NCBI GenBank assembly: GCA_002774365.1
Contig: PEYM01000055.1
Location: forward strand, 1-51,978
DNA from: Candidatus Saganbacteria bacterium CG08_land_8_20_14_0_20_45_16
GTDB taxonomy: Bacteria; Margulisbacteria; WOR-1; O2-12-FULL-45-9
Direction: 5' to 3'
Length of the DNA: 51,978 bases
Positions 1-8,460 of this stretch are shown piece by piece. The stretch's first letter is position 1; each line of letters opens with the position of its first letter. Position numbers and translations under genes: made by a program. Under the pieces are notes generated by a model that made no database searches, was not told the DNA's origin, and worked only from the letters and a program-made list of their open reading frames with translations.

Positions 1-77
1 ATTGATGGTTATTGGGCTGCTGGTTGATGATTTTGGTACCGTTTCAAGTTGATGGTGACAATTCGGGACATAACAAT

Positions 78-105
78 CAAATTTCAAATATTGAATTTCG
101 AATCT
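78..105. repeat. Degenerate 7-bp tandem repeat, four units
   Basis: Four consecutive heptamers fit the pattern YRAATNT: CAAATTT, CAAATAT, TGAATTT and CGAATCT. The array lies directly upstream of the cimA -10 box and overlaps its probable -35 region. A second heptamer array with a different unit lies inside hisF (47515-47549). The period of 7 is read directly from the sequence. A relation to cyanobacterial-type short tandem heptamer repeats is inference. Confidence 0.5.
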
Positions 106-124
106 TTGTTCCATATGCTATAAT
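96..124 (+). promoter_or_regulatory. Sigma-70-type promoter of cimA, leaderless
   Basis: A perfect TATAAT at 119-124 is preceded at 17 bp by a weak TTTCGA (96-101). The expected transcription start falls on or next to the cimA ATG at 131, so the mRNA would lack a leader and a Shine-Dalgarno site. The -35 box is poor, so the element rests mainly on the -10. Confidence 0.5.
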
Positions 125-130
125 CTTTTC

Positions 131-1687
131 ATGTCCATAAAACTTTTTGATACTACTTTGAGAGACGGAGCTCAGACTGAAGGGATTTCGTTTTCTCTGG
201 AAGATAAACTAAAAATAGCCAAACTCCTTGACGAGCTGGGAGTGCATTATATTGAAGGGGGTTGGCCGGGAAGCAATCCCAAAGACATTGAGTTTTTTAA
301 GGCGATAAAAAAGGTCCCGCTTATTCAAGCAAAAATTGTTGCTTTTTCCTCAACTCGTAGGCCCAATGTCAAAGTTGAAGACGATAAGAATATTGAGACT
401 TTACTTAAAGCAGATACTCCAGCCGTTGCTATCTTTGGCAAATGCTGGGATTTTCATGTTACTGACGCGCTCAAAACTACCCTTGAAGAAAATCTGGCCA
501 TGATCAAAGAGACAGTAGCTTATGCCAAAAAAGCAGGGAAAGAAGTGATCTTTGACGCCGAGCATTTTTTTGACGGTTTTAAAAAAAACAGGACGTACGC
601 CATGAAATGCCTAAAAGCCGCGACCGAGGGTGGGGCAGATGTTTTATGTTTGTGCGACACTAATGGTGGGACACTGCCGCACGAAGTAGAAAAGATTGTT
701 TGGGACGTCAAACGCGAAACCGTTAAGCCTTTGGGGATACACGCCCATAATGACTCTGGTTGTGCGGTGGCGGTTTCTGAAGTTGCGGTTAATGTCGCCT
801 GCGTCCAGATCCAAGGGACAATGAATGGCTACGGCGAGCGCTGCGGCAATGCTAACCTTTGCTCGATTATTCCGATCCTGCAGCTTAAGATGGGGAAACA
901 ATGCGTTTCTGATGAACAACTGCAAAAGCTGACCGAGATATCCCGTCATATCGCTGAGATTGCTAATTTGCCAATGTCAGCTCATCAACCATTTGTTGGT
1001 CGATCAGCCTTTTCGCATAAAGGTGGGATCCATGTTTCGGCAGTGACCAAGCATCCAGAGACTTACGAGCACCTCAAGCCAGAATTAGTTGGTAATGAAC
1101 GCCGCGTAACTGTTTCTGAACTATCAGGGGTAAGCAATCTTTTAGTCAAGGCGCAAGAATATGGGGTCAACCTTGAAAAGGGTTCTAAGGAAGCTAAGGA
1201 GGTAATGCAGACCCTTAAGGATTTGGAGCATCAAGGCTATTCATTTGAGGAGGGGGAAGCCTCCTTTGAGCTTTTGCTTAAGAGAACAATGGGCTTGGTT
1301 AAGCCTGCCCTGGAGCTAATTGAGTTTAAAATTCAGACTTTGAAAAAGGGGGAGGGCGAAACTCGGGTTAAGGCGGAAATAGTATTGAAAGTTAAGGGTA
1401 AAAAGCAAAAGGCGGAAGGTGAGGGTGACGGCCCAATCAACGCCCTGGACAATGCCCTGCGCAAAGTTTTAGAAAATATTTATCCGCAGATTAAAACTGT
1501 TAAGCTGACAGATTATAAAGTCCGTGTTTTAGATAGTGCCTCTGGCACCGCGGCTAAGGTTCGCGTTATTGTTGAATCAAGTGATGAAGCTAGGGCTTGG
1601 GGAACAGTTGGAGTTTCTACTAATGTAATTGAAGCCAGTTGGTTAGCGCTAGTTGATGCGATAGAATATAAACTATTGGGGTTGTAA
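131..1687 (+). CDS. cimA: (R)-citramalate synthase
   Basis: Condenses pyruvate with acetyl-CoA to citramalate, the first step of the threonine-independent route to isoleucine. The 518-residue length fits the long citramalate synthase family rather than 2-isopropylmalate synthase. The HMGL-like barrel starts with the metal-binding DTTLRDG motif (residues 7-13), and a GIHAHNDSG segment supplies the HxH metal ligands. The last ~120 residues form the LeuA-type allosteric domain, which in this family senses the end product. The start at 131 is the first Met before DTTLRDG and sits one helical turn of DNA after a TATAAT. Its stop overlaps the ATG of the downstream Fic gene (TAATG), so the two are co-transcribed. 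No leuBCD genes are in the window. The homocitrate/isopropylmalate paralogues are less likely because of length and the [11 protein letters not shown] segment. Confidence 0.9.
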   Translation: MSIKLFDTTLRDGAQTEGISFSLEDKLKIAKLLDELGVHYIEGGWPGSNPKDIEFFKAIKKVPLIQAKIVAFSSTRRPNVKVEDDKNIETLLKADTPAVAIFGKCWDFHVTDALKTTLEENLAMIKETVAYAKKAGKEVIFDAEHFFDGFKKNRTYAMKCLKAATEGGADVLCLCDTNGGTLPHEVEKIVWDVKRETVKPLGIHAHNDSGCAVAVSEVAVNVACVQIQGTMNGYGERCGNANLCSIIPILQLKMGKQCVSDEQLQKLTEISRHIAEIANLPMSAHQPFVGRSAFSHKGGIHVSAVTKHPETYEHLKPELVGNERRVTVSELSGVSNLLVKAQEYGVNLEKGSKEAKEVMQTLKDLEHQGYSFEEGEASFELLLKRTMGLVKPALELIEFKIQTLKKGEGETRVKAEIVLKVKGKKQKAEGEGDGPINALDNALRKVLENIYPQIKTVKLTDYKVRVLDSASGTAAKVRVIVESSDEARAWGTVGVSTNVIEASWLALVDAIEYKLLGL

Positions 1688-2445
1688 TGTCTGAATACGA
1701 AAACAAAATCAAAGAAGTGGATGCTTTGCAGAAAGAGATTAACTCTTATCGTCCACTTAATGAACAGCAATTAAAAGAGCTGCGGGGATATTACAAAATC
1801 GGGCTAACTTATAGTAGTAATGCTCTCGAAGGTAATTCTTTAACCGAGACCGAGACCAAAATTGTATTGGAAGATGGTTTGACCATTGGGGGGAAGCCGC
1901 TCAAAGATCACTATGAAGCAACCGGTCATGCTGCTGCTTTTGACATAATTTTCAATTTGGCTAAGAATAAGGAACTTTCAGAAGCAGATATCCTCAAACT
2001 TCATCATTTGTTTTATCATCAGATTAATGTGGAACAAGCCGGCCGGTACCGTCAGCAGCAGGTAATTATTACAGGGACTGACTTTATCCCACCGGCAGCT
2101 AAGCTCGTCCCTACTTTAATGAAAGAATATGTGGCAGGGCTTGCTATCCTTGAAAACGAGAAGCATCCGGTTGAATACGCTGCCTTAGCCCACCTTGATT
2201 TTGTGGAGATCCATCCCTTTGTTGACGGTAATGGCCGAGTGGCTAGGCTGCTCATGAATATAGTCTTGCTGGCTAAGGGGTATGTGATTACGATTATTCC
2301 GCCGGCCGTGCGGCGTGATTATATTGACGCGATCAAAGCGGCGCAAACCGGTCAAAAGTCTAAGCAGCCCTTTATCAACTTTATCTCTAACATGGTTTTG
2401 GAGAGCCAAAAAGATTATCTGCGGTTGCTTAAAGCACTTAAATAA
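1687..2445 (+). CDS. Fic-domain protein, class II (probable AMP-transferase)
   Basis: Fic proteins transfer AMP (or related groups) from nucleotides to hydroxyl side chains of target proteins. The catalytic loop HPFVDGNGR is intact at residues 176-184, with the catalytic His176. Near the N-terminus SNALEGN (residues 44-50) fits the [S/T]xxxE[G/N] inhibitory helix, whose Glu48 would block productive ATP binding; this makes it an N-terminal-inhibited (class II) Fic. At 252 residues it is a compact stand-alone form with no visible DNA-binding domain. It overlaps cimA by one base and is the last gene of that unit. A toxin-antitoxin role is possible but no separate antitoxin gene is next to it; the self-inhibitory motif makes one unnecessary. 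The target is unknown. Confidence 0.85.
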   Translation: MSEYENKIKEVDALQKEINSYRPLNEQQLKELRGYYKIGLTYSSNALEGNSLTETETKIVLEDGLTIGGKPLKDHYEATGHAAAFDIIFNLAKNKELSEADILKLHHLFYHQINVEQAGRYRQQQVIITGTDFIPPAAKLVPTLMKEYVAGLAILENEKHPVEYAALAHLDFVEIHPFVDGNGRVARLLMNIVLLAKGYVITIIPPAVRRDYIDAIKAAQTGQKSKQPFINFISNMVLESQKDYLRLLKALK

Positions 2446-2461
2446 CTTAATATTTTTCACA

Positions 2462-2490
2462 TTGCCCCTTAATTTTCCCCATGTTATAAT
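2462..2490 (+). promoter_or_regulatory. Sigma-70-type promoter, TTGCCC-17-TATAAT
   Basis: TTGCCC (2462-2467) and a perfect TATAAT (2485-2490) are separated by 17 bp. The start codon at 2503 is only 12 bases past the -10 box, predicting a leader of about 6 nt. It probably drives the 2503 gene and lysA-cdaA-panB. Confidence 0.72.
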
Positions 2491-2502
2491 CATTTTATTA
2501 TT

Positions 2503-2781
2503 ATGAAAGAAGAAAAACTGCCAAAGGAATTTAAAAAATATTTCTGGGATGTGGATTTTAAGAAATTGTCCTTCAAAGAGCATCGGGATTTTGTTTTGAG
2601 CCGTTTGCTTAGCATGGGAGACTTACCTGCCGGGCGCTGGCTTTTTAACGCGGCGCGAAAACAAACTATCAAGAGTTTTGTTTTAAATTGTGGGGATCCT
2701 CAACTGGATAAACGCAGCAACAATTTCTGGCGGATTTTTTTTGATCTGCCGGCTGGTAGGCGGCCTAAGGGAGCGGTATAG
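2503..2781 (+). CDS. Small DUF6922-like protein
   Basis: A 92-residue protein of unknown function. The pattern FWDVDFKKL near residue 14, an RLLSMGD segment in the middle and SNNFWRIFF near the C-terminus resembles the small DUF6922-type family often found in candidate-phylum genomes, where the last motif usually reads as an aromatic FW pair. It starts just after a good promoter and ends 13 bases before lysA. Two GC-rich stretches coding LPAGR (2625-2640 and 2746-2763) look like inserted palindromic repeat remnants, one of them forming the C-terminal tail. Family assignment is from memory of the motif pattern and is tentative. Some relatives sit beside toxin genes; none is seen here apart from the Fic gene just upstream. 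Confidence 0.6.
   Translation: MKEEKLPKEFKKYFWDVDFKKLSFKEHRDFVLSRLLSMGDLPAGRWLFNAARKQTIKSFVLNCGDPQLDKRSNNFWRIFFDLPAGRRPKGAV
2746..2763. repeat. GC-rich palindromic repeat remnant (LPAGR-coding)
   Basis: CTGCCGGCTGGTAGGCGG resembles a decayed copy of a CCTGCCGGCAGG-centred palindrome. A second relative is at 2625-2640 in the same gene. Both are read as LPAGR. Only two copies are seen, so the repeat assignment is tentative. Confidence 0.35.
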
Positions 2782-2794
2782 CCATATTAAAGAA

Positions 2795-4057
2795 ATGAGA
2801 AATCTTCCTGACACAGCAAAAATAAATAAGCATAACCATTTAGAGATAGGTGGGGTTGACTCTGTTGATTTAGCCAAAGAATTTGGGACTCCGCTTTATG
2901 TGATGGACGAAGCAACTATTCGCAATCGCTGCCGGCAATATATTGATTCGTTCCGCAAATATTATCCAAATACTGATATTGCTTATGCCTGCAAAGCCTT
3001 ATGTACTGCCGGTATTTTAAAAGTTGTTGATTCGGAGGGGATGTGCTTTGACGTTTCTTCTGGTGGTGAGGTTTATACTGCTTTAAAATCTGGTTGTGAC
3101 CCAAAAAAGTTTTATTTCCACGGCAATAACAAAACTATTGCGGAACTAAAAATGGCGCTTGAGGTTGGGGTTGGCCGGATCATGGTTGATACTACTCAGG
3201 AAATTATTAACCTTGACGAGATTACTAAAGAACTTGGCCAAGGTGTTGAGGTGATGCTGCGAATTAATCCGGGGATTGAAGCTCATACCCATAAATATAT
3301 TAAGACTGGCTTGATTGATTCAAAATTCGGTGTACCACAGAATGAAATTGATGAAGCGGTCAAAATGATCCAGAAGCATAAATATATTAAACTAGTTGGC
3401 TTTCATGCTCACATTGGTTCACAGATTTTTGACACCAAGTCCTTTGTTGATGAAGTCAAATTACTCCTTGAGCTAACCATGAAATATCAAACCCATGAAA
3501 TTAACATTGGTGGTGGGCCTGGTGTGGCCTATTTAGATTCTGATAATCCGCCGGGTATTGACGCTTATGCCGAGCAAGTCGCTAAAGTTTTGAAAGGTAA
3601 GACTGAAGCAAAACTGGTTCTTGAGCCTGGCCGCTCAATTGTTGCTAATGCCGGGGTGACCCTGTATTCGGTCGGCGCGATCAAGGATATTCCTAAGATC
3701 AGGAAATATATTTTAGTTGACGGTGGGCTGGCAGATAACCCGCGCCCAATTCTTTATCAGGCAATCTATGATGCTAAACTGGCTAATAAGGCGAGTGCTG
3801 TTCCAGTTGAAAAAGTGACCATTGCTGGCCGCTCTTGTGAATCTGGAGATATTTTAATCAAAGATATCAAGTTGCCTAAAACTGAAATTAATGATATTTT
3901 AGCAGTGTTGTGTACAGGGGCTTATAATTACTCTATGGCCTCAAACTATAATCGGGTCGGTCGGCCAGCTATGGTTTTAGTTCGCTGCGGACAGGCGAGC
4001 TTAATTGTTGAACGCGAAGACTATGAAGACTTGATAAGGAAAGATATAATTTTATGA
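2795..4057 (+). CDS. lysA: Diaminopimelate decarboxylase
   Basis: PLP-dependent fold-type III enzyme that decarboxylates meso-diaminopimelate to L-lysine. YACKA carries the PLP lysine (Lys67), followed by the HAHIGSQ, INIGGGPG, EPGR and CESGD motifs and the C-terminal GAYNYSMASNYN, all in the family order. The length of 420 residues is normal. The ATG at 2795 was chosen because the open frame upstream (from 2690) overlaps the preceding gene and would add 35 residues with no homology-like motif, while MRNLPDTAKINK leads straight into the typical N-terminus. No clear Shine-Dalgarno is visible. The stop overlaps cdaA (ATGA). Other alanine-racemase-fold decarboxylases (ornithine, carboxynorspermidine) are less likely because of the CESGD and SMASNYN segments. 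Confidence 0.9.
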   Translation: MRNLPDTAKINKHNHLEIGGVDSVDLAKEFGTPLYVMDEATIRNRCRQYIDSFRKYYPNTDIAYACKALCTAGILKVVDSEGMCFDVSSGGEVYTALKSGCDPKKFYFHGNNKTIAELKMALEVGVGRIMVDTTQEIINLDEITKELGQGVEVMLRINPGIEAHTHKYIKTGLIDSKFGVPQNEIDEAVKMIQKHKYIKLVGFHAHIGSQIFDTKSFVDEVKLLLELTMKYQTHEINIGGGPGVAYLDSDNPPGIDAYAEQVAKVLKGKTEAKLVLEPGRSIVANAGVTLYSVGAIKDIPKIRKYILVDGGLADNPRPILYQAIYDAKLANKASAVPVEKVTIAGRSCESGDILIKDIKLPKTEINDILAVLCTGAYNYSMASNYNRVGRPAMVLVRCGQASLIVEREDYEDLIRKDIIL

Positions 4058-4869
4058 CACATTTACCTTTGATTTTACGCTGGACAGACTTTATTGATAT
4101 TTTTATTGTCTCAGTACTTTTTTATTATATTTTGCTTTGGTTGCAAGGGACTAGGGCTATCCCGCTCATCAGGGGCTTAATTGTAGTACTCTTGATCTAT
4201 TTATTGGGCAGGATCCTTGGTCTTTACACGATCAATTGGCTGGTTGATAAATTTGTGGCGGTGATTGCGGTTATGTTGGTGGTGCTTTTTCAGCCTGAAC
4301 TGCGGCGCACGCTCGAGCGTTTTGGTCGTGGTAAACTTTTAGGGACCCTGGGCTTTGCCCCGCTGCCGCACGGCAGTTTTTACGTGAGAAACGTAGTCAG
4401 GGCGGTTGAACAATTGGCTGAGGCCAAGGTTGGGGCGCTCATTATACTCGAAAAAATGACTGGGCTAAGTGAATATCTTGAGTCAGGGGTCAGGCTTGAT
4501 GCCATGCTCTCTTCAGAATTGTTAATTGCCATTTTTGATACTAAATCACCGTTGCATGATGGGGCAGTGGTGGTGCAGGGCGATAGGATTTTAGCGGCGA
4601 GCTGTCTTTTGCCTTTGTCGGAAAGTCGGCTTTTAGACAAACGCTTAGGTACCCGGCACCGGGCAGCGGTGGGAATTTCCGAATTATCTGATGCCTTGGT
4701 GATCGTGATCTCAGAAAAAACTGGAATTATCTCTTTGGCAGAAAATGGCTATTTGACCCGCTACCTGACCAAAGATCAGCTTGAAGAAAAACTCTTTTCT
4801 TTATATAAGGTTGAAAAAGTCAAAACAGATCACTTTCCGTTCAAGTCCTTGCGTATATGGAAAAAGTAA
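4054..4869 (+). CDS. cdaA: Diadenylate cyclase (c-di-AMP synthase), membrane type
   Basis: Makes the second messenger c-di-AMP from two ATP at the inner face of the membrane; in other bacteria this controls osmolyte/K+ transport and wall homeostasis. Three hydrophobic helices occupy about residues 10-85, ending at the conserved QPELRRTLERFGRG. The DAC domain has the catalytic DGA at 169-171 (LHDGAVV) and RHR at 201-203. Length (271) matches CdaA. It overlaps lysA by four bases and panB by 13. In many genomes cdaA is followed by ybbR and glmM; neither is here, so regulation through a CdaR partner cannot be assumed. Co-transcription with lysA links it to lysine/DAP supply for peptidoglycan (inference). 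Confidence 0.92.
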   Translation: MTHLPLILRWTDFIDIFIVSVLFYYILLWLQGTRAIPLIRGLIVVLLIYLLGRILGLYTINWLVDKFVAVIAVMLVVLFQPELRRTLERFGRGKLLGTLGFAPLPHGSFYVRNVVRAVEQLAEAKVGALIILEKMTGLSEYLESGVRLDAMLSSELLIAIFDTKSPLHDGAVVVQGDRILAASCLLPLSESRLLDKRLGTRHRAAVGISELSDALVIVISEKTGIISLAENGYLTRYLTKDQLEEKLFSLYKVEKVKTDHFPFKSLRIWKK

Positions 4870-5573
4870 CTGCGCCGAAGATTCAGGGTGCAAAGCTTGA
4901 AAATCGAAAAATCTCCATGTTAACTGCTTATGATTATTCTTTTGCCAAAATTTTTGATGAGACTGGGATTGATATTATTCTGGTCGGTGATTCTCTGGGC
5001 AATGTCATTTTAGGCTTTGAAAACACCAAAGCTGTAACCATGGCCGATGTGCTTCATCATACTAAAGCGGTGGCTAAGGGGGTTACGCGGTCGCTCCTAG
5101 TCGCAGACCTGCCGTTTGGCTCTATGAAAAAGGCAGTTTCCAATGCTCAAGAACTTATGAAAGCTGGGGCAGAAGCAGTGAAAATTGAGGGGACCAAGAC
5201 TATTGAGGGGACCAAGGCTATTATCAAAGAAGGCATTCCTGTTATGGGCCACTTGGGCTGTTTGCCGCAGACAGCTCAAAAATATAAAATCCAGCGCTCA
5301 CCAGAAATTGTAGTGCAGGCCAAATTGTTAGAGCAGGCTGGGGTGTTTGCGATTGTTTTGGAGCTGGTTGACCCGGAGATTGCTCGGGCAGTTACTAAGG
5401 CTGTTAAAGTGCCAACCATTGGTATTGGCTCTGGCCCTCATTGCGACGGTCAGGTACTGGTGAGCTACGATATGCTTGGCTTATATCCTAATGCTCCCAA
5501 ACATGCTAAAAAGTATGTTGATTTAACTGCGGAAATTAGCAAAGCGGTCAGAACTTTTATGGCTGCTTGTTAA
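4857..5573 (+). CDS. panB: 3-methyl-2-oxobutanoate hydroxymethyltransferase
   Basis: Transfers a hydroxymethyl group from methylenetetrahydrofolate to ketoisovalerate, giving ketopantoate for pantothenate and CoA synthesis. Recognisable segments are MLTAYDYSFAKIFDETG, ILVGDSLGNVILGFENT, the VKIEG lysine region, GIPVMGHLG and IGIGSGPHCDGQVLV. At 238 residues it is shorter than the usual 260-280; the region after MGHLG and the C-terminus are trimmed, yet the core metal and substrate motifs are present. An 18-bp tandem duplication (5184-5219) inserts one extra six-residue IEGTKT unit just after the VKIEG motif. It overlaps cdaA by 13 bp. No panC or panD is in the window. Confidence 0.85.
   Translation: MEKVTAPKIQGAKLENRKISMLTAYDYSFAKIFDETGIDIILVGDSLGNVILGFENTKAVTMADVLHHTKAVAKGVTRSLLVADLPFGSMKKAVSNAQELMKAGAEAVKIEGTKTIEGTKAIIKEGIPVMGHLGCLPQTAQKYKIQRSPEIVVQAKLLEQAGVFAIVLELVDPEIARAVTKAVKVPTIGIGSGPHCDGQVLVSYDMLGLYPNAPKHAKKYVDLTAEISKAVRTFMAAC
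5184..5219 (+). repeat. 18-bp in-frame tandem duplication within panB
   Basis: Two 18-base units beginning ATTGAGGGGACCAAG sit back to back with one mismatch. They code for IEGTKT and IEGTKA. The near identity of the two copies suggests a recent duplication, unless it is an assembly artefact. Confidence 0.8.
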
Positions 5574-5598
5574 TTAGCCTCTCTAGCTCAAAAAGGTC

Positions 5599-5627
5599 GT
5601 TATTTTAACCAGAGATTGTGTTAAAAT
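5599..5627 (+). promoter_or_regulatory. Possible promoter of tRNA-Arg and the aro cluster
   Basis: TAAAAT at 5622-5627 lies 12 bases before the tRNA 5' end, and a weak GTTATT (5599-5604) is at 17-bp spacing. The -35 is poor. Confidence 0.35.
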
Positions 5628-5639
5628 AATGAAAAATAC

Positions 5640-5713
5640 GCGCCCGTAGCTCAACTGGATAGAGCACCAGTTTCCTAAACTGGGGGTTGTGAGTTCGATT
5701 CTCGCCGGGCGCA
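5640..5713 (+). tRNA. tRNA-Arg (anticodon CCU)
   Basis: A 74-base cloverleaf with a 7-bp acceptor stem GCGCCCG/CGGGCGC, D stem GCTC/GAGC, anticodon stem CCAGT/ACTGG around the loop TTCCTAA (anticodon CCT, reading AGG), and T stem GTGAG/CTCGC with loop TTCGATT. The discriminator is A and CCA is not encoded (followed by AAC). It lies 10 bases before aroK, so aroK may be expressed from the tRNA transcript after processing. Confidence 0.96.
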
Positions 5714-5723
5714 AACTAAAAAC

Positions 5724-6236
5724 ATGAACATAATTCTGATTGGCTTTATGGGGACGGGAAAGACAGTTGTTGGCCAAAAACTGGCCCATGATCTGGGCTG
5801 GAACTATCTTGATACAGATGAGCTAATTGAACAAACTGAAAAATTAGATATCAACGAGATTTTTAGCCAAAAAGGCAAGGTTTATTTTCGGCAGCTAGAA
5901 ACGCGGACCCTTGCTACCCTTAAAGATTGCGATCGATCAGTCGTTGCTACTGGTGGTGGCATTGTTTTACTGACTGAAAATGTTAAAATGGCGAAGCAGC
6001 TTGGCCCGCTGGTCTTATTGTGGGCTGACCCTTTGGAAATTTTTGAGAGGGTCAAGGGGGACACATCCCGACCATTGCTTAAGGTGGCTGATCCTCTCTC
6101 TGCGATCAATAAAATCCTGTCTGCGCGCCAGCCAGCTTATGAGCAAGCAGCTGATTATAAAATTGAGACCACTCGCCTGACGATTACTGAAGTGGTTGAG
6201 GAGATTAAAAAATGTCTAAAGTTAAAGTTGCCTTAA
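5724..6236 (+). CDS. aroK: Shikimate kinase
   Basis: Phosphorylates shikimate at the 3-hydroxyl in the chorismate pathway. The P-loop GFMGTGKT is at residues 7-14, the substrate-binding Asp in LDTDELIE is at ~32, FRQLE holds the shikimate-binding Arg, TGGGIVL is the Walker-B-like glycine loop, and DTSRPLL is the lid region. The length of 170 is typical. Its 3' end overlaps aroB by 25 bases, so the two consecutive-pathway enzymes are probably translationally coupled. The ATG at 5724 is the only plausible start before the P-loop. Confidence 0.92.
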   Translation: MNIILIGFMGTGKTVVGQKLAHDLGWNYLDTDELIEQTEKLDINEIFSQKGKVYFRQLETRTLATLKDCDRSVVATGGGIVLLTENVKMAKQLGPLVLLWADPLEIFERVKGDTSRPLLKVADPLSAINKILSARQPAYEQAADYKIETTRLTITEVVEEIKKCLKLKLP

Positions 6237-7288
6237 AAGCCCGCAGTTATGAGGTTTTGGTCTCGCGCGGCATCCTTTACCGTTTGGGACAGATGATCGA
6301 GCGCTATAAATGGGGGAGCCAAATTTTCGTGGTCACTGATCCCTTGGTCAACCGCCTTTATGGCCGACTCTTGCGCTCCTCGCTGCCTTGTCAAATGTTA
6401 TTAGTAAAGCGCGGTGAAGCAGCCAAGAACCTCAAGACCCTGTCAATTTTATATGATGACTTGGTTAAAGGCTCTGCCCATCGCGATGCTTTGGTAGTGG
6501 CATTGGGTGGTGGAGTTATTGGTGACTTAGCTGGCTTTTTGGCCGCGACCTATATGCGCGGTATCAATTTTGTGCAAGTGCCGACAACCTTGCTGGCCCA
6601 AGTTGATGCGGCGATAGGCGGCAAGACAGGGATCAATCATCCCCAAGGTAAAAATCTGATCGGTGCTTTTTACCAGCCAAAACTTGTCTATATTGATGTT
6701 GAGACCTTGGCCAGTTTGCCCAAGCGTGAGCTAAGAACAGGCTTGGTCGAGGTGGTAAAGTACGGGCTGATTGATAATGCCAGTTTTTTTAACTTTCTTG
6801 AGCGCAATATCTCGTCTCTGAAATCTGTTAAGGACTTAGATATCTGGGAAAAGATTGTTTTTGAGTCTGCCAAAATAAAGGCTAGGATTGTGTCCAAAGA
6901 TGAGCGAGAAGCTGCTTATCGCATGGTCCTAAACCTAGGACATACCTTTGCTCATGCTATTGAAGCTGTGACCCATTATGTAACATACAATCATGGTGAA
7001 GCAGTGGCCATTGGTCTGGTGGCAGCCTCAAAAATGTCCCAGTTGCTTGGCTTGATGGATGCAGCAGAGGTTAATCGGGTGAGCAAACTGTTAACCTCGC
7101 TTGGTTTGCCGACTCTGGTTCGCGGCTTGAGCCTGGCCCAAGTGGCCAAAGCGTTACAACTTGACAAAAAAGTGCGTGACCAGCGCCTTAATTTTGTCTT
7201 GCCGCAGGGCCTTGGCAGGGTCATTGTCCGAGATGATGTGCCAACAGAAATTGTCCAGCAGACCCTCAAGGAGATTGGCTGTCAATGA
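6212..7288 (+). CDS. aroB: 3-dehydroquinate synthase
   Basis: Converts DAHP to 3-dehydroquinate using NAD+ and a divalent metal. The NAD-binding [21 protein letters not shown], the [21 protein letters not shown] segment, [10 protein letters not shown] and the metal-binding [11 protein letters not shown] and [10 protein letters not shown] motifs are all present in order. The length of 358 is usual. A GAGGAG Shine-Dalgarno lies inside the end of aroK before the ATG at 6212. It overlaps tyrS by four bases (ATGA). The rest of the chorismate pathway is elsewhere apart from aroK and the distant trpE at 48742. Confidence 0.93.
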   Translation: MSKVKVALKARSYEVLVSRGILYRLGQMIERYKWGSQIFVVTDPLVNRLYGRLLRSSLPCQMLLVKRGEAAKNLKTLSILYDDLVKGSAHRDALVVALGGGVIGDLAGFLAATYMRGINFVQVPTTLLAQVDAAIGGKTGINHPQGKNLIGAFYQPKLVYIDVETLASLPKRELRTGLVEVVKYGLIDNASFFNFLERNISSLKSVKDLDIWEKIVFESAKIKARIVSKDEREAAYRMVLNLGHTFAHAIEAVTHYVTYNHGEAVAIGLVAASKMSQLLGLMDAAEVNRVSKLLTSLGLPTLVRGLSLAQVAKALQLDKKVRDQRLNFVLPQGLGRVIVRDDVPTEIVQQTLKEIGCQ

Positions 7289-8460
7289 AATCAGTTAATG
7301 AACAATTAGAAATTATTAAGCGAGGTTTGGTTGAGCTAATCCCAGAAAAAGAATTAATTGAAAAATTGCGTTCTGGCAGGCCATTGAAGATAAAATGGGG
7401 GGCAGATCCCTCTGCGCCGGACATTCACTTGGGACACACTGTAGTTTTAAATAAATTAAGGCAATTGCAGGACTTGGGGCACGAGGTAATCTTTTTGGTC
7501 GGTGATTTTACGGCGATGATTGGCGACCCAACCGGCAAGTCCGAAACTAGAAAAGCCCTGACCAAAAAAGAAGTTGAAACCAATGCAAAAACTTATCAAG
7601 AACAAGTTTTCAAAATATTGGACAAGAAAAAAACCAAGGTTGTTTTTAATTCTACCTGGTTATCAAAAATGGCGCTAATGGACCTAGTGAAGCTGGCCAG
7701 CCAGTGTACAGTAGCTCGGATGCTTGAACGCAAAGATTTTAAAGAGAGATTTAAAAATGAGTCTGATATTTCCATCTTGGAATTTCTCTATCCGCTTTTT
7801 CAGGGGCACGACTCTGTTTACCTTAAGGCTGATCTGGAAGTTGGCGGCACAGACCAAAAGTTTAATCTCTTAATGGGCCGGACCCTGCAGCAGCGGGCAG
7901 GTTTTGAGCCGCAAGTTGTCTTGACCTTGCCCTTGCTTGAAGGGACCGACGGGACCAATAAAATGAGCAAGTCTTTGGATAATTATATTGGCATAACAGA
8001 GCTGCCTAAAGAGATTTTTGGCAAGATCATGTCAATCTCTGATGGATTGATGATGAGATATTATGAGCTGTTGACCGACCTGCCGCTTGAGGGGATAAAG
8101 ACGCTGCATCCCAAAGAGGCCAAGGTTCAACTGGCGAAAATTTTAGTGGCCAGGTTTTATGATGAAAAAACAGCGGCTCAAGCTGCCAGTGAGTTTAATT
8201 CTGTTTTTGCGCAAAAAAATATGCCGCAAGATATTCCTCAAAAGTTAGACTTTATTGAGAAGGAAGTAAAATTGATTGACTTATTGTTGACGATTAAACT
8301 TGTTACTTCCAAAGCCGAAGCCAAAAGATTAATTCACCAGGGTGGGGTTAGTGTTGATGGGGTGGTGATAAATGACGAAAATGCAATGTTAAATATTAAT
8401 GAAACGAGAACGATTAGGGTTGGCAAAAGAAAGTTTTATCAAGTTAAGGCGAAACAATGA
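7285..8460 (+). CDS. tyrS: Tyrosyl-tRNA synthetase
   Basis: Class I aminoacyl-tRNA synthetase charging tRNA-Tyr. The nucleotide-binding signature appears as HLGH in [13 protein letters not shown] (residues ~48-60), and KMSKS is in [12 protein letters not shown]. The HLGH form and overall length (391) fit the TyrZ-like subgroup. The C-terminal ~65 residues ([20 protein letters not shown]) form an S4-like RNA-binding domain. It is embedded by four-base overlaps between aroB and rfbD, an unusual place for a synthetase; no T-box or attenuator is seen. Confidence 0.93.
   Translation: MKSVNEQLEIIKRGLVELIPEKELIEKLRSGRPLKIKWGADPSAPDIHLGHTVVLNKLRQLQDLGHEVIFLVGDFTAMIGDPTGKSETRKALTKKEVETNAKTYQEQVFKILDKKKTKVVFNSTWLSKMALMDLVKLASQCTVARMLERKDFKERFKNESDISILEFLYPLFQGHDSVYLKADLEVGGTDQKFNLLMGRTLQQRAGFEPQVVLTLPLLEGTDGTNKMSKSLDNYIGITELPKEIFGKIMSISDGLMMRYYELLTDLPLEGIKTLHPKEAKVQLAKILVARFYDEKTAAQAASEFNSVFAQKNMPQDIPQKLDFIEKEVKLIDLLLTIKLVTSKAEAKRLIHQGGVSVDGVVINDENAMLNINETRTIRVGKRKFYQVKAKQ

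Larger units (their letters stand above)
1..130. other. Upstream region of cimA; no complete gene
   Basis: No complete gene is visible. Frame 2 is open from base 2 to a TGA at 50-52 and could be the last 16 codons of a gene that begins outside the window, but nothing supports this beyond the open frame. The rest holds a degenerate heptamer repeat (78-105) and the cimA promoter. Confidence 0.4.

Noticed and set aside
2690-2794. N-terminal extension of lysA from the ATG at 2690
   Set aside because: It overlaps the 2503 gene by 92 bases and adds 35 residues that do not resemble the start of LysA proteins.
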